From Heterotrichella gracilis (lineage: Eukaryota > Sar > Xanthophyceae > Tribonematales > Xanthonemataceae): a DNA stretch of 64,000 nt. The position numbers and the translations under genes were made by a program. Shown one piece after another: positions 12,462 through 24,400 of the stretch (positions within the stretch are counted from its first letter, which is position 1; each line of letters begins with the position of its first letter). The stretch lies in assembly GCA_032358255.1 (NCBI GenBank), contig JAULBX010016638.1, positions 1 through 64,000 on the forward strand, written 5' to 3'. The notes beneath the pieces are model-generated. The model was not told where the DNA came from and did no database searches. It worked only from the letters and a program-made list of their open reading frames with translations.

Positions 12462-15400
12462 TCACCACGGCGTGCGCACCCCCTGCGGCCACACCTCCCC
12501 CAACCTCTCGCGCATGAACGCCCTCCGCCCCACACTCCCCACTAGACCCTCCCACTCCTCCACGCCCACCGACACCGTCTGCCACCCCTGCGACGCCAGG
12601 TGGCGGTGCTTCAGGCGGGTGGCGCCTAGCGGGGTGGCAGGGAGGGTGCGGGTGTGGTGGCTAGGGCCGTCAGCCTCAATGGCTATCTGCGGGCCATGGG
12701 CCATGGGGCTTTTAGGTGGTAGCATAAGGTTTAGTGCTTGGTGTATGGCGGCACATGGGGCAGTAGGGCATGTCTGGATAGGCACACAGCAGTTTGTGCG
12801 CCCGCAGGACTGCTGCACAGAGGCGTCCTAAGGAGGCAACACTGCTGCTAGTGATACCAACACATAACATCGTAACATACTGACAGCTTGGGTGTATGCC
12901 CACTTTTGGGCACGCCATGCACCGTATACACATGCCTCGCAAACACACATCAGGCAAGGCGCCAGCATCGTGCACCCCTGTGCAGCATCCCCCGTGCGCT
13001 GGCTGTCCACAACCCTACCTTGGGTTCTTTGATCGCCACGTCCACCGCCACGCCTGCGCTGCAGTCCTCCACCACGTGCTCCACCCCCATGGAGCGCAGG
13101 GTGACAACGATATCATCGTGGAGCAGGGAGGACTGCGCACCCAGGCAAGGAGCAAGGTCAGGCAAGGGCCAGGAATGATCAGCACAGGCAAGGGCCATAT
13201 CTCTATTTCTATCACTGTCACATGGCGTAGGCGTGGGGGTTGTTTCTGCCAGATGTAGGTGCACCAGTGTTGCCATTAATTCCAGTACACTCTCCCCATC
13301 CAAGAGCATGTTGGCATACATACACACTGCGGCGACAACCAATGTCTGTCCATATTCCAAGTGCACACCAACACTACCCCAATCACCAGTACCTCCCCAC
13401 AAGCTTTGAGGGCGCACACACCCTGCGGCAACCACCGCTTGGCCTGATTTCATGCCCATGCACAACGTACCATCTTCTTCTTCTTGTCGCGCGCCTCCTG
13501 CAGCCACACAGCTGCCGCGCGGTCCAGGAGCTTGTCGCTGGTGCCCGACAAATGTGCAACATCTGCAGGGTTGCCACCCCCGGGTATATGGACCCCTTCC
13601 AGTTGCAGGGATAGAGCGGCCTGCAGGCAGGCGCGTGAGGTTTGATGAAGCGCAATGAGGCCCAAGCCCTTCATGTCACAATGATCAACATCTGGATCAG
13701 CTCAATGATTATCCACGCACACCCTCCACCTCGTCTGCAACCATCTGTAGGTTACATCTGTAGGAACGGAATTTGAATTGCATAGGAATCAACTGCAGGA
13801 ACTGCACATAGAAATCAGGCCACAAACCACTTCTGACCTGTTGGGAACCATTTTTTCTGGCCATAACCCCACCTGGTGGATCTGCATCAGCGCGTGTTTG
13901 TGCTTCTTGCGCTTGTACTCCGTCACGCCTCGCAAGAGGATTTCCTCCCAGATGCACTTGAACGCACCCCCCTGCACCTCCTGCAGCACAGCTAGGGCCC
14001 AGGCACAGGTGGCAAGCTGAGCAGGGCCCATGGATTTGGCAATGCCTGCATGGAGAAGAGCTCCCATTTTCATCAGTAGCAATACAGAGGAGGGCTGGTG
14101 CATTGGCCCAAACAAACCAGTTTCCTTCCCACTGCGACAACAACACAGCGACAAGCAGTATATTCGTGGCGGTATCTTCGGCATGGTAATCAGCACCCTT
14201 GACACGATGAAAGTGCCAAGACAAAACTGCCTGGCAGCGGCGCAAGCCTGACTGGTTACTTTGCTGCAGTGGTGAAATATCTGGAACCATTTACCAAGGC
14301 ATGCAACGTCACACCAATCAGTGTGAAACAAACTCAAAGAATGCAATGACCGGTGACAAGGTTGTACCTTTCCACTTCTCCTGATTGGAGGCTTGCAGCC
14401 ACCTGCTACAGCTTTGGTCCAGGGTTGCAAAACCCCACAGAGTCGTGGTCAGATGCCCGGGGGTGTAATTATGGGGGCACCCTGCAGCGACCACCAGCTG
14501 CGCCAGAATGTCCAATTCAGGGGGCCGATGGCGCGCGGTTGCCAGGCCCCAAATTATGTCCACTAGCTCAGCCTTCCTGTAATTCCGTTGGGGCTGCACC
14601 GCCTGCAGGGACAGTAGGGTCCCTTGTGAGGAACAGCACTGGGTTTTGACAGACTTTGCAATGCATGGCAACAGTCACATGAGCACAATTGGACAGATTT
14701 CCAACGCATGTGCTACAGACTCCGCGACACGAACAAATCTGATATGACCCACCTGCATGCGCAGGTCCACCCTTTATGGCAACAGTTGTGCGGGGAAGCT
14801 TTGTCAATTTTGTGAAGGGCCAGCATACATGGCGTGCGGCCACTACCAGTGCAAGCACCATCGACTGGGGCCGGCATGTAGCTGGGATGTAGCCAATTGG
14901 GTGATCCACGATATACCAAAAATGCACTATTTACCTATCAATCAATCAATTAACTAACAACAACCCACCTGCATGAGCAAATCCACCTCCTGTGTGAAGT
15001 ACAGGTCCCCACCAAACACCGCACATGCCCACACACCCACAGCGATGTCGCCCAGGCGCAGGTGCTGCAGGCGCAGGGGGGGGCCCTCCCCGTCTTGCTG
15101 CACCCCTTCCTCCCCGTATGCCACATGGAACAGCTGGGATGCATGCGAGATGTGCTGGATTTGGTCCCGGGGAACCTGCAGGAGGGCCTCTAATAGGCCC
15201 AGCAACCGGCGGTCCCGTGCCTACAAGGGGGGGCAAATACAAGGATGAGCTTTCAGAGCATAGCATGATGAACAGCAAAAACAGGATCGCATGGGCTTGG
15301 TTTCAAAAGGGTGCAGTCCATTGCTGCATGTGCCTATACTGAAGCAAGATCCCCCCAGCTGCAGAACCAAGCACATTGCCACAACTTAGGACCTGTACAC

Positions 15401-16199
15401 GCCAGCATGCAAGATTGATTGGGGACTGATGGCACTGCCTGTGGTGCAACGGTCATGTTATTTCCCATGCTATGCTGGCCACGATCCCTCCTGTTGCTGC
15501 CCCGCACCTCTGCCATGCGGTCCTGTCTCTTCAAGTGGCGCAGCGCCAGCTTGGCAGCGCCCCGCAGCAGCAAGTTGGCAGCACCAGGGGAGGGAACCTG
15601 GTCAGGGGGAAGGGGGCGGGAGGTATCCTGCGGCCAGCACAGGTAGGTACCCATACACATCAAGATGGTGTGCTTCGCTCCGGAAAACCTTGTGACAGGC
15701 ATCAGGTAAAAGTCAATCAATTGCCAGGGGAACTTGTGCTATGATCACGCACCAGGGAGAGTAGCCTGCACCCGTTGTGCGCCCAGGCTGGGTACAGCCG
15801 CTCGGCAAGGTCCAGGACTTGGTCCCATGCTGTCAAGGCGCGGATTTCAGACGACAAGCTGAGTGCTGGTGGTTGTTCCTGGCTCAGGCTGTGCACTTGG
15901 CTGCTCCTGCGGTTGCTGCTGTGGGTATGGGTGCTGGTGGGGCTGAAAGTAGCGGTGCCAACTTGGCTGTGGCTGTGGCTGTGGCTGTGGCTGTGGCTGT
16001 GGCTGTGCCTGTGATTGTGGGCTTGGGTGCTGGTGCGGTTGTGGCTGTGGGACTGGAGACGCGTGGTGTGGTATGTGTGGCACGACGTGGAAGCCAGGCT
16101 GTGTGACGGGTGGTTGGAGGGTACGTGGAGAGCCCGGCCCCTCACCAGGCCTGGTGTTGAAGCAAGCAAGGTCGAGGAGGTGGTGGTGGTGCCTGCCAT
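12462..16199 (-). CDS. RAP-domain octotricopeptide-like organelle RNA-binding protein
   Basis: RAP-domain proteins with helical repeats act in chloroplast or mitochondrial RNA processing and translation. Nine exons close in frame at about 559 aa: 15753-16199, 15508-15627, 14969-15220, 14368-14602, 13873-14045, 13723-13744, 13471-13562, 13019-13132, 12462-12686. The middle exons carry W-A-L-A/W-G-F-A helical repeat hallmarks (ELVDIIWGLATARH, TTTLWGFATL, TCAWALAVL). The last exon is a RAP domain: IAIEADGPSHH, then LGATRLKHRHLASQGW and VSVGVEEWEGL. The preceding exon (VEHVVEDCSAGVAVDVAIKE) is the usual lead-in. The N-terminus contains a Ser-His dipeptide run from a hexanucleotide repeat. The 22-bp exon and the start codon are tentative. 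Target RNA and which organelle are not known. Confidence 0.82.
15964..16008. repeat. TGGCTG hexanucleotide microsatellite in coding sequence
   Basis: About seven copies of TGGCTG in a row. In the frame that continues into the helical-repeat part of the RAP gene it encodes alternating Ser-His on the minus strand; another frame gives Pro-Gln. It lies in the N-terminal, presumably disordered, part of the protein and may vary in length between strains. Confidence 0.9.
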
Positions 16200-17263
16200 G
16201 CCTACTGCCCCTGTCAGGACTGTCTACAAGGTGGGAACAGGTTATGCCTGCTGTCAACTCATGTGCATTTGTCCCATCTATGCTGGCAAGCACACGTGAC
16301 GTATTTGCTTTCGTGCGACCCTAGTTTTCAGATGGCATGCCCACCACAGGTTGTTTCACGGACGGATCCCAACTGCAAAGGGTGCGTTACGAGACGCCCA
16401 CTGGGCAATTGAAAGCATTTCTAACAACGTTTGAAGTTTTCTGCAGCGAACGGTGTGTACAGCACTCAATTGGGTAGCCCACCGTTGTCGCTTACGAGCA
16501 AGCAAAATGCATGCCACGCACATGTGCGTCCTGGGTGTCCCGTTGCGCGTGTATAAGGCAGTGCGCCCAACAAAGGCTATGCTTGTGAGGTTTTGGGTGG
16601 ACTTTCTTTGTGTCAAAATGTCCATCGGTTAGCCCTGGGTATCCCAACGAGGTAAGTGGGCAGTGGAGGCATGCATGCATATGCACTCGTAGTTTGCTGC
16701 GGTCCGCGGAACGCAGCCTTGCTTCACATACAAGGAAAAATAGGCGTATGGGTTTGCAGCGTACACCTTCGGTTGAGACATACGGGAAACGCTTTTCTAC
16801 CAATAGGTGCTCTCTCCTTAACCGCAAACGTCTCACACGGTGACTCTCACCGCCGTCTAGCTACTTGGGATGCCTAGCTAGGTACCTTGGCAGTGTGTTG
16901 GGTTTTCAAGGCCCGTTTTTGCATAGACACGGTGCACTATTTTCCGTGACAACTGCAAAACACTGCACCACCAAGGCGGAACAAGTCAATTGGGTCGCAT
17001 AACCTGGGTGTGGACACACAAGCTGTACCAGCTCGGCAGCTTAGACAGAGCAGAAAAACACCTGGTACTCCCTGAGCCAATCACTCCCTCAACTGCAACG
17101 TTTAAATTCAGCAACAGCTGGTTTGCAACTGGCAGCAGAGCTGGTCCAAGTATTGCATCCAGCACAGGAGCGCTACACCAGCATAGGGACAACCCTTCCT
17201 GCCTGTTGCCAGCAGTACCTTTGGCTCGAGTATTCTCACTTACAGTACACCACCCGCCGCACC
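16200..17263. other. Divergent intergenic region (RAP gene / DUF3531 gene)
   Basis: About 1 kb between two divergently transcribed plastid-protein genes, so it should contain both promoters. I see a TGCATGCATGCATATGCA stretch near 16669-16685 but no TATA box that I would defend. Open frames here have no domain-like features. A 5' exon of either neighbour could be hidden in it. Confidence 0.45.
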
Positions 17264-20200
17264 ATGACAACAATGTGCCACCTCCACCTATTCCGGCCTA
17301 GGACAACGCCTGCTCTCCACACATACCGCCGCAGCAGCCGCAGCAGCAGCCACAGGTTGAAACCCTGCGCAGCAAACCCTAAACCCCCTACAGCAGGCAG
17401 CCCAAATGGCAGTGGCGCCTCCAGCAGTGGCCTGGGAAGCTCGATGATGTTTGGGCCACCTCCCCCACCTCCCAAGGCGGCACAAAACACCCCCTTCCCC
17501 CAAGAGCTCAAGCCAGACTGGGTCAAGTACGTACGGCAAAACCCTAACCCTTAAACCCTGGCACCCCACTACCATGGCGGCGGCAGCCTGATTTCTAACA
17601 GGGCACCAAATATAAATGTGCATCTTCCACTTTTTGGGGCTTATCTGATTGCTTGCACATGGCAGGAGCTCATTTGCGCTGTTCTTGCTTCACCGCCCTC
17701 TGTCTGAGTAATCTGTGTCGTTTCCCACCCCTAGAAGTGCGCTTGCAGCAGACTGTCATGCACCCCTCGTCTGACCGGAACCATCTCTGGATGTAGAACA
17801 ACAATGAGTACCCATGCCCGATAGAAACCATAGGCTATATGCCAGCATTCCTTGCATGGGGATGGTGGGTTCCCGAAAATGATCGCGTGCCTATTTGGGA
17901 TCCCAGGGATATGTAAAAAACGTAACCTATATGTTTTATTGCATGGGGTGGTGGGTTCACGTGACTGACGCCGTGTTTACCTGTGATCCCAGGGATTTGG
18001 AGGCGGATGCGCCCTTTGATGAGGACGCAGCTGCCATCCTGGAGGGGACTGGGGGGGATCCAGAGCAGATCCGAGCAAAGGTGGGTGGAATCAGTACGTC
18101 GCTGCTGCATGTGCATGCATGTGAAAGCTGTTGCCCACACACAGTGTTTGGTGGGTTTTGCAAACAGCCAGCTCAAATCATGATAGGATCTATAAAACAT
18201 GCAATGATTGGCCGTATCCTAGGGCAATTATTAGTCAGTTGTGCGCCCATCCGGCTGTCAAAATGCCCAAAGGCTGTCCCAAACAGTAGGCAGCAACATG
18301 TAATTCACCTGATGTGCGATTCATCAACGAAAATCTTCACTCTACTGTCCTTGTACCTGTTTGTGGCATATGCACACTTCTATGTGCAAACTTTGCAATC
18401 ACACCTCCCTGGGGCACCATGCATTACCCGGTGTTGCTACACAAATCCGTCACATGGCAGTATATTTCCGTTCCCACACCCGACTATCACCACCTCTGTA
18501 CAAGCTCAAACATGCGGCCCCAGATGCCCTCCCCCCATGCCTCTGAATCCCTCACCCCCCGCCTCCTCTGCAGATGCGGGACTCCATGCGTATGAAGCAG
18601 ACGCAGATCTACAAGGGGAACATGGGCGAGGAATCGCAGATGAAAGTCAGGTTCAGGGAGGTGGACACCTTCAACCTGTGGGTAAGGAAAAAGAAGGGAC
18701 CGCTGGGGTGGCAAACGTCTACCTGCAACCACGCCTTTACCTGCATCTATCAATTGCTGCATGGTGCCTTGTAGGCAAAATTCATTCCAGCCAAAATTGT
18801 GCCAGCTGCGCTGCGTAGACCTGCTGTTCATACCTTGCTGAAATTCTAGGTCAGAGTTGGTCCAGGTCTCATGGTTGATTTCCCCATTGCAGCTGTGGTT
18901 TTCCTTCTACCGTGAGCCGTCTGAGAAGGAGATTGGCCTGCTTGAGGAGGTGCTTCGGTCATGGTTCATGGTGGGGCGATTGGGAGGCTACAACTCAGCC
19001 AACCTGCAGGTGAGCAAATGACAAAAAACCTAGCTAGAACCCTGCACCTGATGTGGTGTGTGCGCGGCACATTTGCAGGGCGACAGACTGTAGCGTATGA
19101 GAAGTGTCTGGAGAACCGAGCGGGTTGGGATGCATCAGCCATTCTAGACAACCGCCCGCAGAACTGGCCTGCGCCGAAGAAGGTTTCTGGATCCTGCAGT
19201 TTACATAAGGGTTGTTGATACTTTAGCCTACCACTGAGTTTGGGCAGTGGACAGCTGGGAGGCCAGCCCACCGCCACCATCACTCCTACTATATCTGCCT
19301 CAGCCCTGTGCAGTCCACCTAAACCCCCTTCCATGACCCTGCCCCATCTGCCCCACCCCCAACTGGGCTTCATGCCATTCCCCATTCCTTCCATTCCTCA
19401 TTGCTACTCATGTGCCTCGCAGGTGTTTTACAACGCGGGCGATGAGACCAGCTACATGGAGTATGACGAGGCTGAGTGCGAGGAGGGGCTGCAGGCGCTC
19501 ATCCATGACATGACGGAGCTGGAGGTGAAAGGGCAGTGGGCACGATGCTGGTGAGGGTCCTGAATATGGTTGTGGAAGTGAACGTGACTGGCATTTGTCT
19601 GTGCATTAGAAGGGATTGCGCTGCTTACCTGATTGTTTCAGGTTTGGTTGGGTTATGTAGCTGCGTAGTACCACCCCCGGCCCCGTCCCACATCCCTTTG
19701 ATAATGTGCTTTCCCGCCCTACAGGATTGACATGGGCACTGCTGATGAGCTGGCGCTGGATGTGCTGATCAATGCAGTTTCCAATTTCAGCAGAGAGTGA
19801 GTGGTACTTGTGAAATAAACTACATTGTGATCCATTGGTCTATCAGTGTTGTTGCAATTTTTTGCTAGTGGTGCTAGTCAAAGCTACTGGCGAGGTCGCT
19901 GTTGTTGGGTGTATGTATTGCTTTGTCATCTGGAGCTGCAGTGCCTGTCCCACGGGCTGAAAGATGGCCTCATGCGCTGCTGTTGTGCACAATAGACTGA
20001 TCAATTGACACGGGTTGACCAATCTCGTGGGCTGGCTTTGCCTGAATCACATTAAAGTCACTGATCATGCGGTGCACGTGTGCAGGAATGTGGGCATCAA
20101 GACCATGTTCATAGGCGGAGAAAATGAGGACTGGGCTGTGCCCGCTCGCAACGAGGTGCCCAAGGTGAGTGCTGTACTGGGTGGCTGGTGCATGCTATGA

Positions 20201-20397
20201 TTGCAAAGATCTAGGTACTGCGCACATTCCGCTTGCAGTCAAAATCCTTTTGGGTATTACTGTAGTAACCCGCTGCAACTTTGGTAGCAAGCAGCCTTAT
20301 TGCTTGTGATTACTGATGCTGTGCTTCATTTGGCACCCTGCAGACCAGCATAGACCCCATGCGTGGCCCAATCGAGTACGGGGATGAGGAAGAGTAG
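17264..20397 (+). CDS. Plastid DUF3531 protein
   Basis: Nine exons close in frame at 334 aa: 17264-17526, 17993-18080, 18574-18681, 18893-19009, 19087-19182, 19423-19550, 19725-19796, 20086-20164, 20344-20397. The first ~65 residues are Ser/Arg-rich and transit-peptide-like, followed by a Pro run (FGPPPPPPK). The core VDTFNLW-LWFSFYREPSEKE, RSWFMVGRLGGYNSANLQ and GDETSYMEYDEAE matches DUF3531, a family shared by cyanobacteria and chloroplasts with no settled biochemical role. The C-terminus is acidic (YGDEEE). Start at 17264 is chosen because it begins the leader-like segment; an in-frame ATG at 17123 is possible. The exon 5 acceptor (19086/19087) is the weakest boundary. Intron 1 contains a duplicated copy of the exon 2 acceptor. 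Confidence 0.82.
17850..17998 (+). repeat. Duplicated intron-end/acceptor segment before DUF3531 exon 2
   Basis: The segment from GCATGGGGTGGTGGGTTC to the acceptor GATCCCAGGGAT (17941-17996) has an imperfect copy 86-87 bp upstream (17854-17910) that ends in an identical GATCCCAGGGAT. Both copies therefore present the same 3' splice site. CCCTAA motifs lie earlier in the same intron (17537-17556). Confidence 0.75.
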
Positions 20398-21411
20398 CAT
20401 GGCGCATGGAGGACAGCACTTAAACCAATTGCGGCGTTGGTGGCAACTGCATAAGGGTTGAAGCCGGCAGCGATGATTTTGGAATGAAGGGCAGCATTCA
20501 AACTATCTGTGGTTTATCATTTGCGGCAAGGTGCACTTGATGTGAGAATTGGGTCCCAGGACTGCAATGTTTAGTGATGCATGGCGAGGCGCGGGTGGGA
20601 CAGGCCAAGTACAACTGCCATTGCCATGCATGGATTATTGGAATGTTGAAAGGACAGACTTGTAGAGAGCAGTGCAATCTGTTCCCAGTGTGAAACTGTT
20701 GGAAACCTAAATGCCCAGTAAGCCTCTTTTGTGGGCCTATCTGCTGCGGGATTCCCCCACTGGGTGCGCCTCGTCCCTACCCGTGGTATTTCGTGAAATG
20801 TGGCTTACATCCTTTAATTGAGCCAATGCCGATTGGGCGTTTATCACGACTTGTGCAGTGGACGTGTGCAAACCTTTCAACTGCCCTGCGACGGTTCTTA
20901 TGCAAATGCAAGGATAGGGCTTGAGGCACGGGGAAAATCTTTAGTGCATGCGGTGTGGCATGCCAATCCCGACTTTGTCAGTTGCAAGGTTGCAGCTCAC
21001 CGATCCGACCTACACTGCTTGTTCCCGTAAGGTTGCAACTCATTGTAGAGCCACAGGTAGCTGTTACCGACTTTCGAACGCACTGGCAAACTCAAACGAC
21101 TTCGTTGGTGGGAAGGCTAGGTAGACCGCCACGGTATCTACTAACCCTGTTGCTAACAGTACCGTGGTCGGGGTATCAATAGCAACGACGCACTAGTCCC
21201 TGAAACTGCAGTACTGCTTCTTTAATACCCAATTGCGGTTCACGTACCTTTGTGCTGCATACTTGCATCCCTAGAACTACAGGTTTGCGGGGTGTGGGTG
21301 GGGTGGCCAGCTCTGCCCAAGTATGGAATATGGTAGGATATAGGCCCGCTGAGGTGTCTCAAGGTCGATTGCAATTTTACGCCAGAATAAGCAGCTTCAA
21401 CTCATAATCCA
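20398..21411. other. Tandem intergenic region
   Basis: Holds the 3' UTR of the DUF3531 gene and the upstream region of the FUSC-like gene. I see no coding-like frame, RNA gene or repeat in it. Confidence 0.4.
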
Positions 21412-24400
21412 ATGGGGGTCATAGAGGCACCTGTGGCTGTTGTGGAGTTCAGTTTGCAAGGGGGCGACCAGGATGAGGGGCCACAACAGCAAGGAAAGCA
21501 AGCAGAGGCCCCACAGGACTTTCCCACCAAGCCACCCCAGCCCAGGGTTTGGGATAGGGTGTGCGCCTACTTGCTGACCCCACACTTCCAGACAGGAGTG
21601 CAGCTGGCAGTGGGCATGTTCATCATATCCCTGTTCACTTTCATAAAGTGAGTCTGGCCACCCTTTTTGCACACATGGCTTCACGCCGAGGTCAGCTATG
21701 TTGTGTTGCAGCAAAGCCTGGCTGGTGTTGCATGTTGTAAAAGTATTCTTGCCCTGCCAGCATGAAGGGCAAACGTTTTGCACCCTCACCCAACCCTGTC
21801 ACTGCACAAGAGGGTTGAGCAGCAGTACTGTGCCATACCGGGACACATATCCAACCAACCACCTCGACACCAACCCTCCACCTACCTCGATGTGCTGCAG
21901 GGCTATCACCTGGAAGCGGCAGTGCCTGGCAGCCACCTTCTATGCGGTTGCCTCCCTGCTCATATCACAGAACTCACACATAGGGGGGCGGCTCATCGCA
22001 GCGGCCTGTGTCATGGGGCCCGCCTGGCTGAGCGTGCTGGCAGGAGGGCTTGTGGTGCGTGTATTTACACATTTTTTGTGGGTATTTTTTGCATAGTGGT
22101 GAGGGCACTGTGCAATGATTGTGTCCATGCCTAGGCAGGAAGGGGCATATGCACAATGGTGCCTCGGGGAAGTATCAGCAGTTGACCACCCACGGCAAAC
22201 TTCTTCTGTATCCCTGTACCATTGGGTAATTGCTGGGCTGTGCACCTGCGTGATGTTGCAAGCAGTGCCACCTGCCCATGCCGCATTCAAGGTGCCAGCA
22301 GGTTTAGGGTTTAGGGTTGGCAGCAGGTGGCGCATCCCTCTTCTTAAAGCTTTCCTCCCCTGCAGCGCACTCTAGCCCACACCCTCCACCACTCCTCTGC
22401 CGCCTACACCGCCATCCTGTGTGTTCTGGGCTGCCTGGTCCTGGTGTTCTTTTGCACCCTGCGTGCGGCTGAGCCGCCCCAGATGCTTCCCTTTGGCATC
22501 CTGTGCCCGCTACTGTTTGGGCTGGTGCTCATCCAAGGGCAGTTTGTGGGGTCGCTGCACACCTTTTGGAAGCAGGTAAGCGTGACGCCAGAAACCCCTG
22601 GATGTGGGGGTGACTTTTGAACCTGATTTTAAGGCTGGGGTTGTTGGGGGAAACGAGCTAATTGACGGGAAAACCATCAATCACAGGATTTGCCACTGCA
22701 GCCAGAGCAGAAAAAGAGGGACGTTTTTGGCTCATCACCTCACCCGGGTTCCTCCTTTGTAGGTTGTTGGTGCGTATCTCCTGGACCTGTTGCTTGTGTC
22801 CGTGGTGCTGGTGCTGGTGGGGATGGTGGTGCTGCCCACTCTGGCATCAGACAAGGTCACGCAGATGGTGGCGGAGGCGCTGCAGGGCGCAGGGCGCAGC
22901 TTGTCATCGTAAGCCTTTTGTACTACTGTAATTCGCTTCCGCATGATGAAGCTGGAGGGAGCAAGGTGCACTTCCATGCATGATTCATTGTTACTGTTAC
23001 AGTGTTGGGCATTTGTATCTCGAGACTGGCATGCACGCTGCGGATAAGGCTGTGACCCCACATCAGGTGTGCCACTCGCCTCCTGGTGCCCAGCGATGCG
23101 GATAAGGTGGACCCAAGCGCCAGCACAGATGACCTGCCCAGCGCTGAGGACGTGACTGAGCGCATCAGGCAGCACATGCTGGACAGGCTCAGGGAGGAAG
23201 AAAGCGAGGACTACTTCCAGGTAGGATCAGGGGCTTGGTGTCTGTATTATGCTATGCTAGGATATGCTTATGTTGTGTTCTCCTGTGGTGGGCAATGTTT
23301 GTATTCGCAACATATCACCTTTGCGGGTGGGTGCGTGGGTGGGTCATTGGTGGAGGTATGCAGTTTCCCGGGTCTGTTGAATGTGTAACGAAAACGTCTC
23401 TGTTTGTTGCTGTGAGCAGAATATAAGTTACAGATTGCCAAATGTTGTGCGGTGTTGATGTTGGTAGCGCCACATGGGCTGGCTGCAGGAAAATTGACGC
23501 TATTAACTGGCTTTATTGCTGCAAGTGAATTGACCTTTTAATTAACAGCATGGATGGAGGGCGACCATTACACGCATTTAGGGATGGGGATATTATCTGA
23601 AAAGCCCTCAAGGCCTGTCTGAGTGGCTGCATCTGGTGTTGCATCCATGGTGAACCAGCAATTTTCATTCAGCATAATGCTGTACTGTCATTGTGACCAA
23701 GTTGTTGCCTCTGTTGAGTTGATGCCATTCGTAAGTCAGCGAGTGTTGCACGGTGAGCAGATTGTGCATGAGAGCACCAAGCCATCAATTGTTGGGAGGC
23801 GCACAGCACCCGCCCGAGGAACTGTGCCTGTCATTGGATCACTGCGCCCGCTGCTGGCACAGGCAAAGATGCTCATGCCGTCTGTAAGTGGTGGATGCCA
23901 TTCCTGATCCTCATTAATCACCTCACAGGCTGATGCTCTGCTGTGTAATTTGCCCATAATAGCAGTGTCTGCATGCTGCACGGCTGTGAGTGACCTTTGT
24001 AGCTGTGCAGGCTAATCCTTCTCATAAGACTTGCCTGGTGTTTTGCAGGCTGCTGTGGAGCCTGGCTATCTGATCTCCCAGCACTTCATTCCTGCCAAGT
24101 GGATGGCTGTCATATCCCTTATGGAGATCCTGGTCACAAGAATCTCATGCTTGGAGGTGAGTACTCTGTTGCACTGTGGTAAATGACTGCCTTGCAATGT
24201 AGAAAAGGTACAGGTTTCAAATATTATTGGGAACCAATGAACAGTCGTGCACAAATGACTGTTTGCTGGTCGCCAGTGGTTGAATCCTTTACCTTGTATA
24301 TCTTGCAATGAGCTTGCTTGTGCTCACTGTGATCTCCAGGAGTGATTTGCTCAAGTTAAGTTTGTGATGCAGGACCTCATGTTTTCTGCCCCTCAAATAC

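Noticed and set aside
15847-16293. Pro-Gln repeat protein on the minus strand
   Set aside because: It is an alternative reading of the TGGCTG microsatellite; the Ser-His frame continues into the RAP gene and is preferred.
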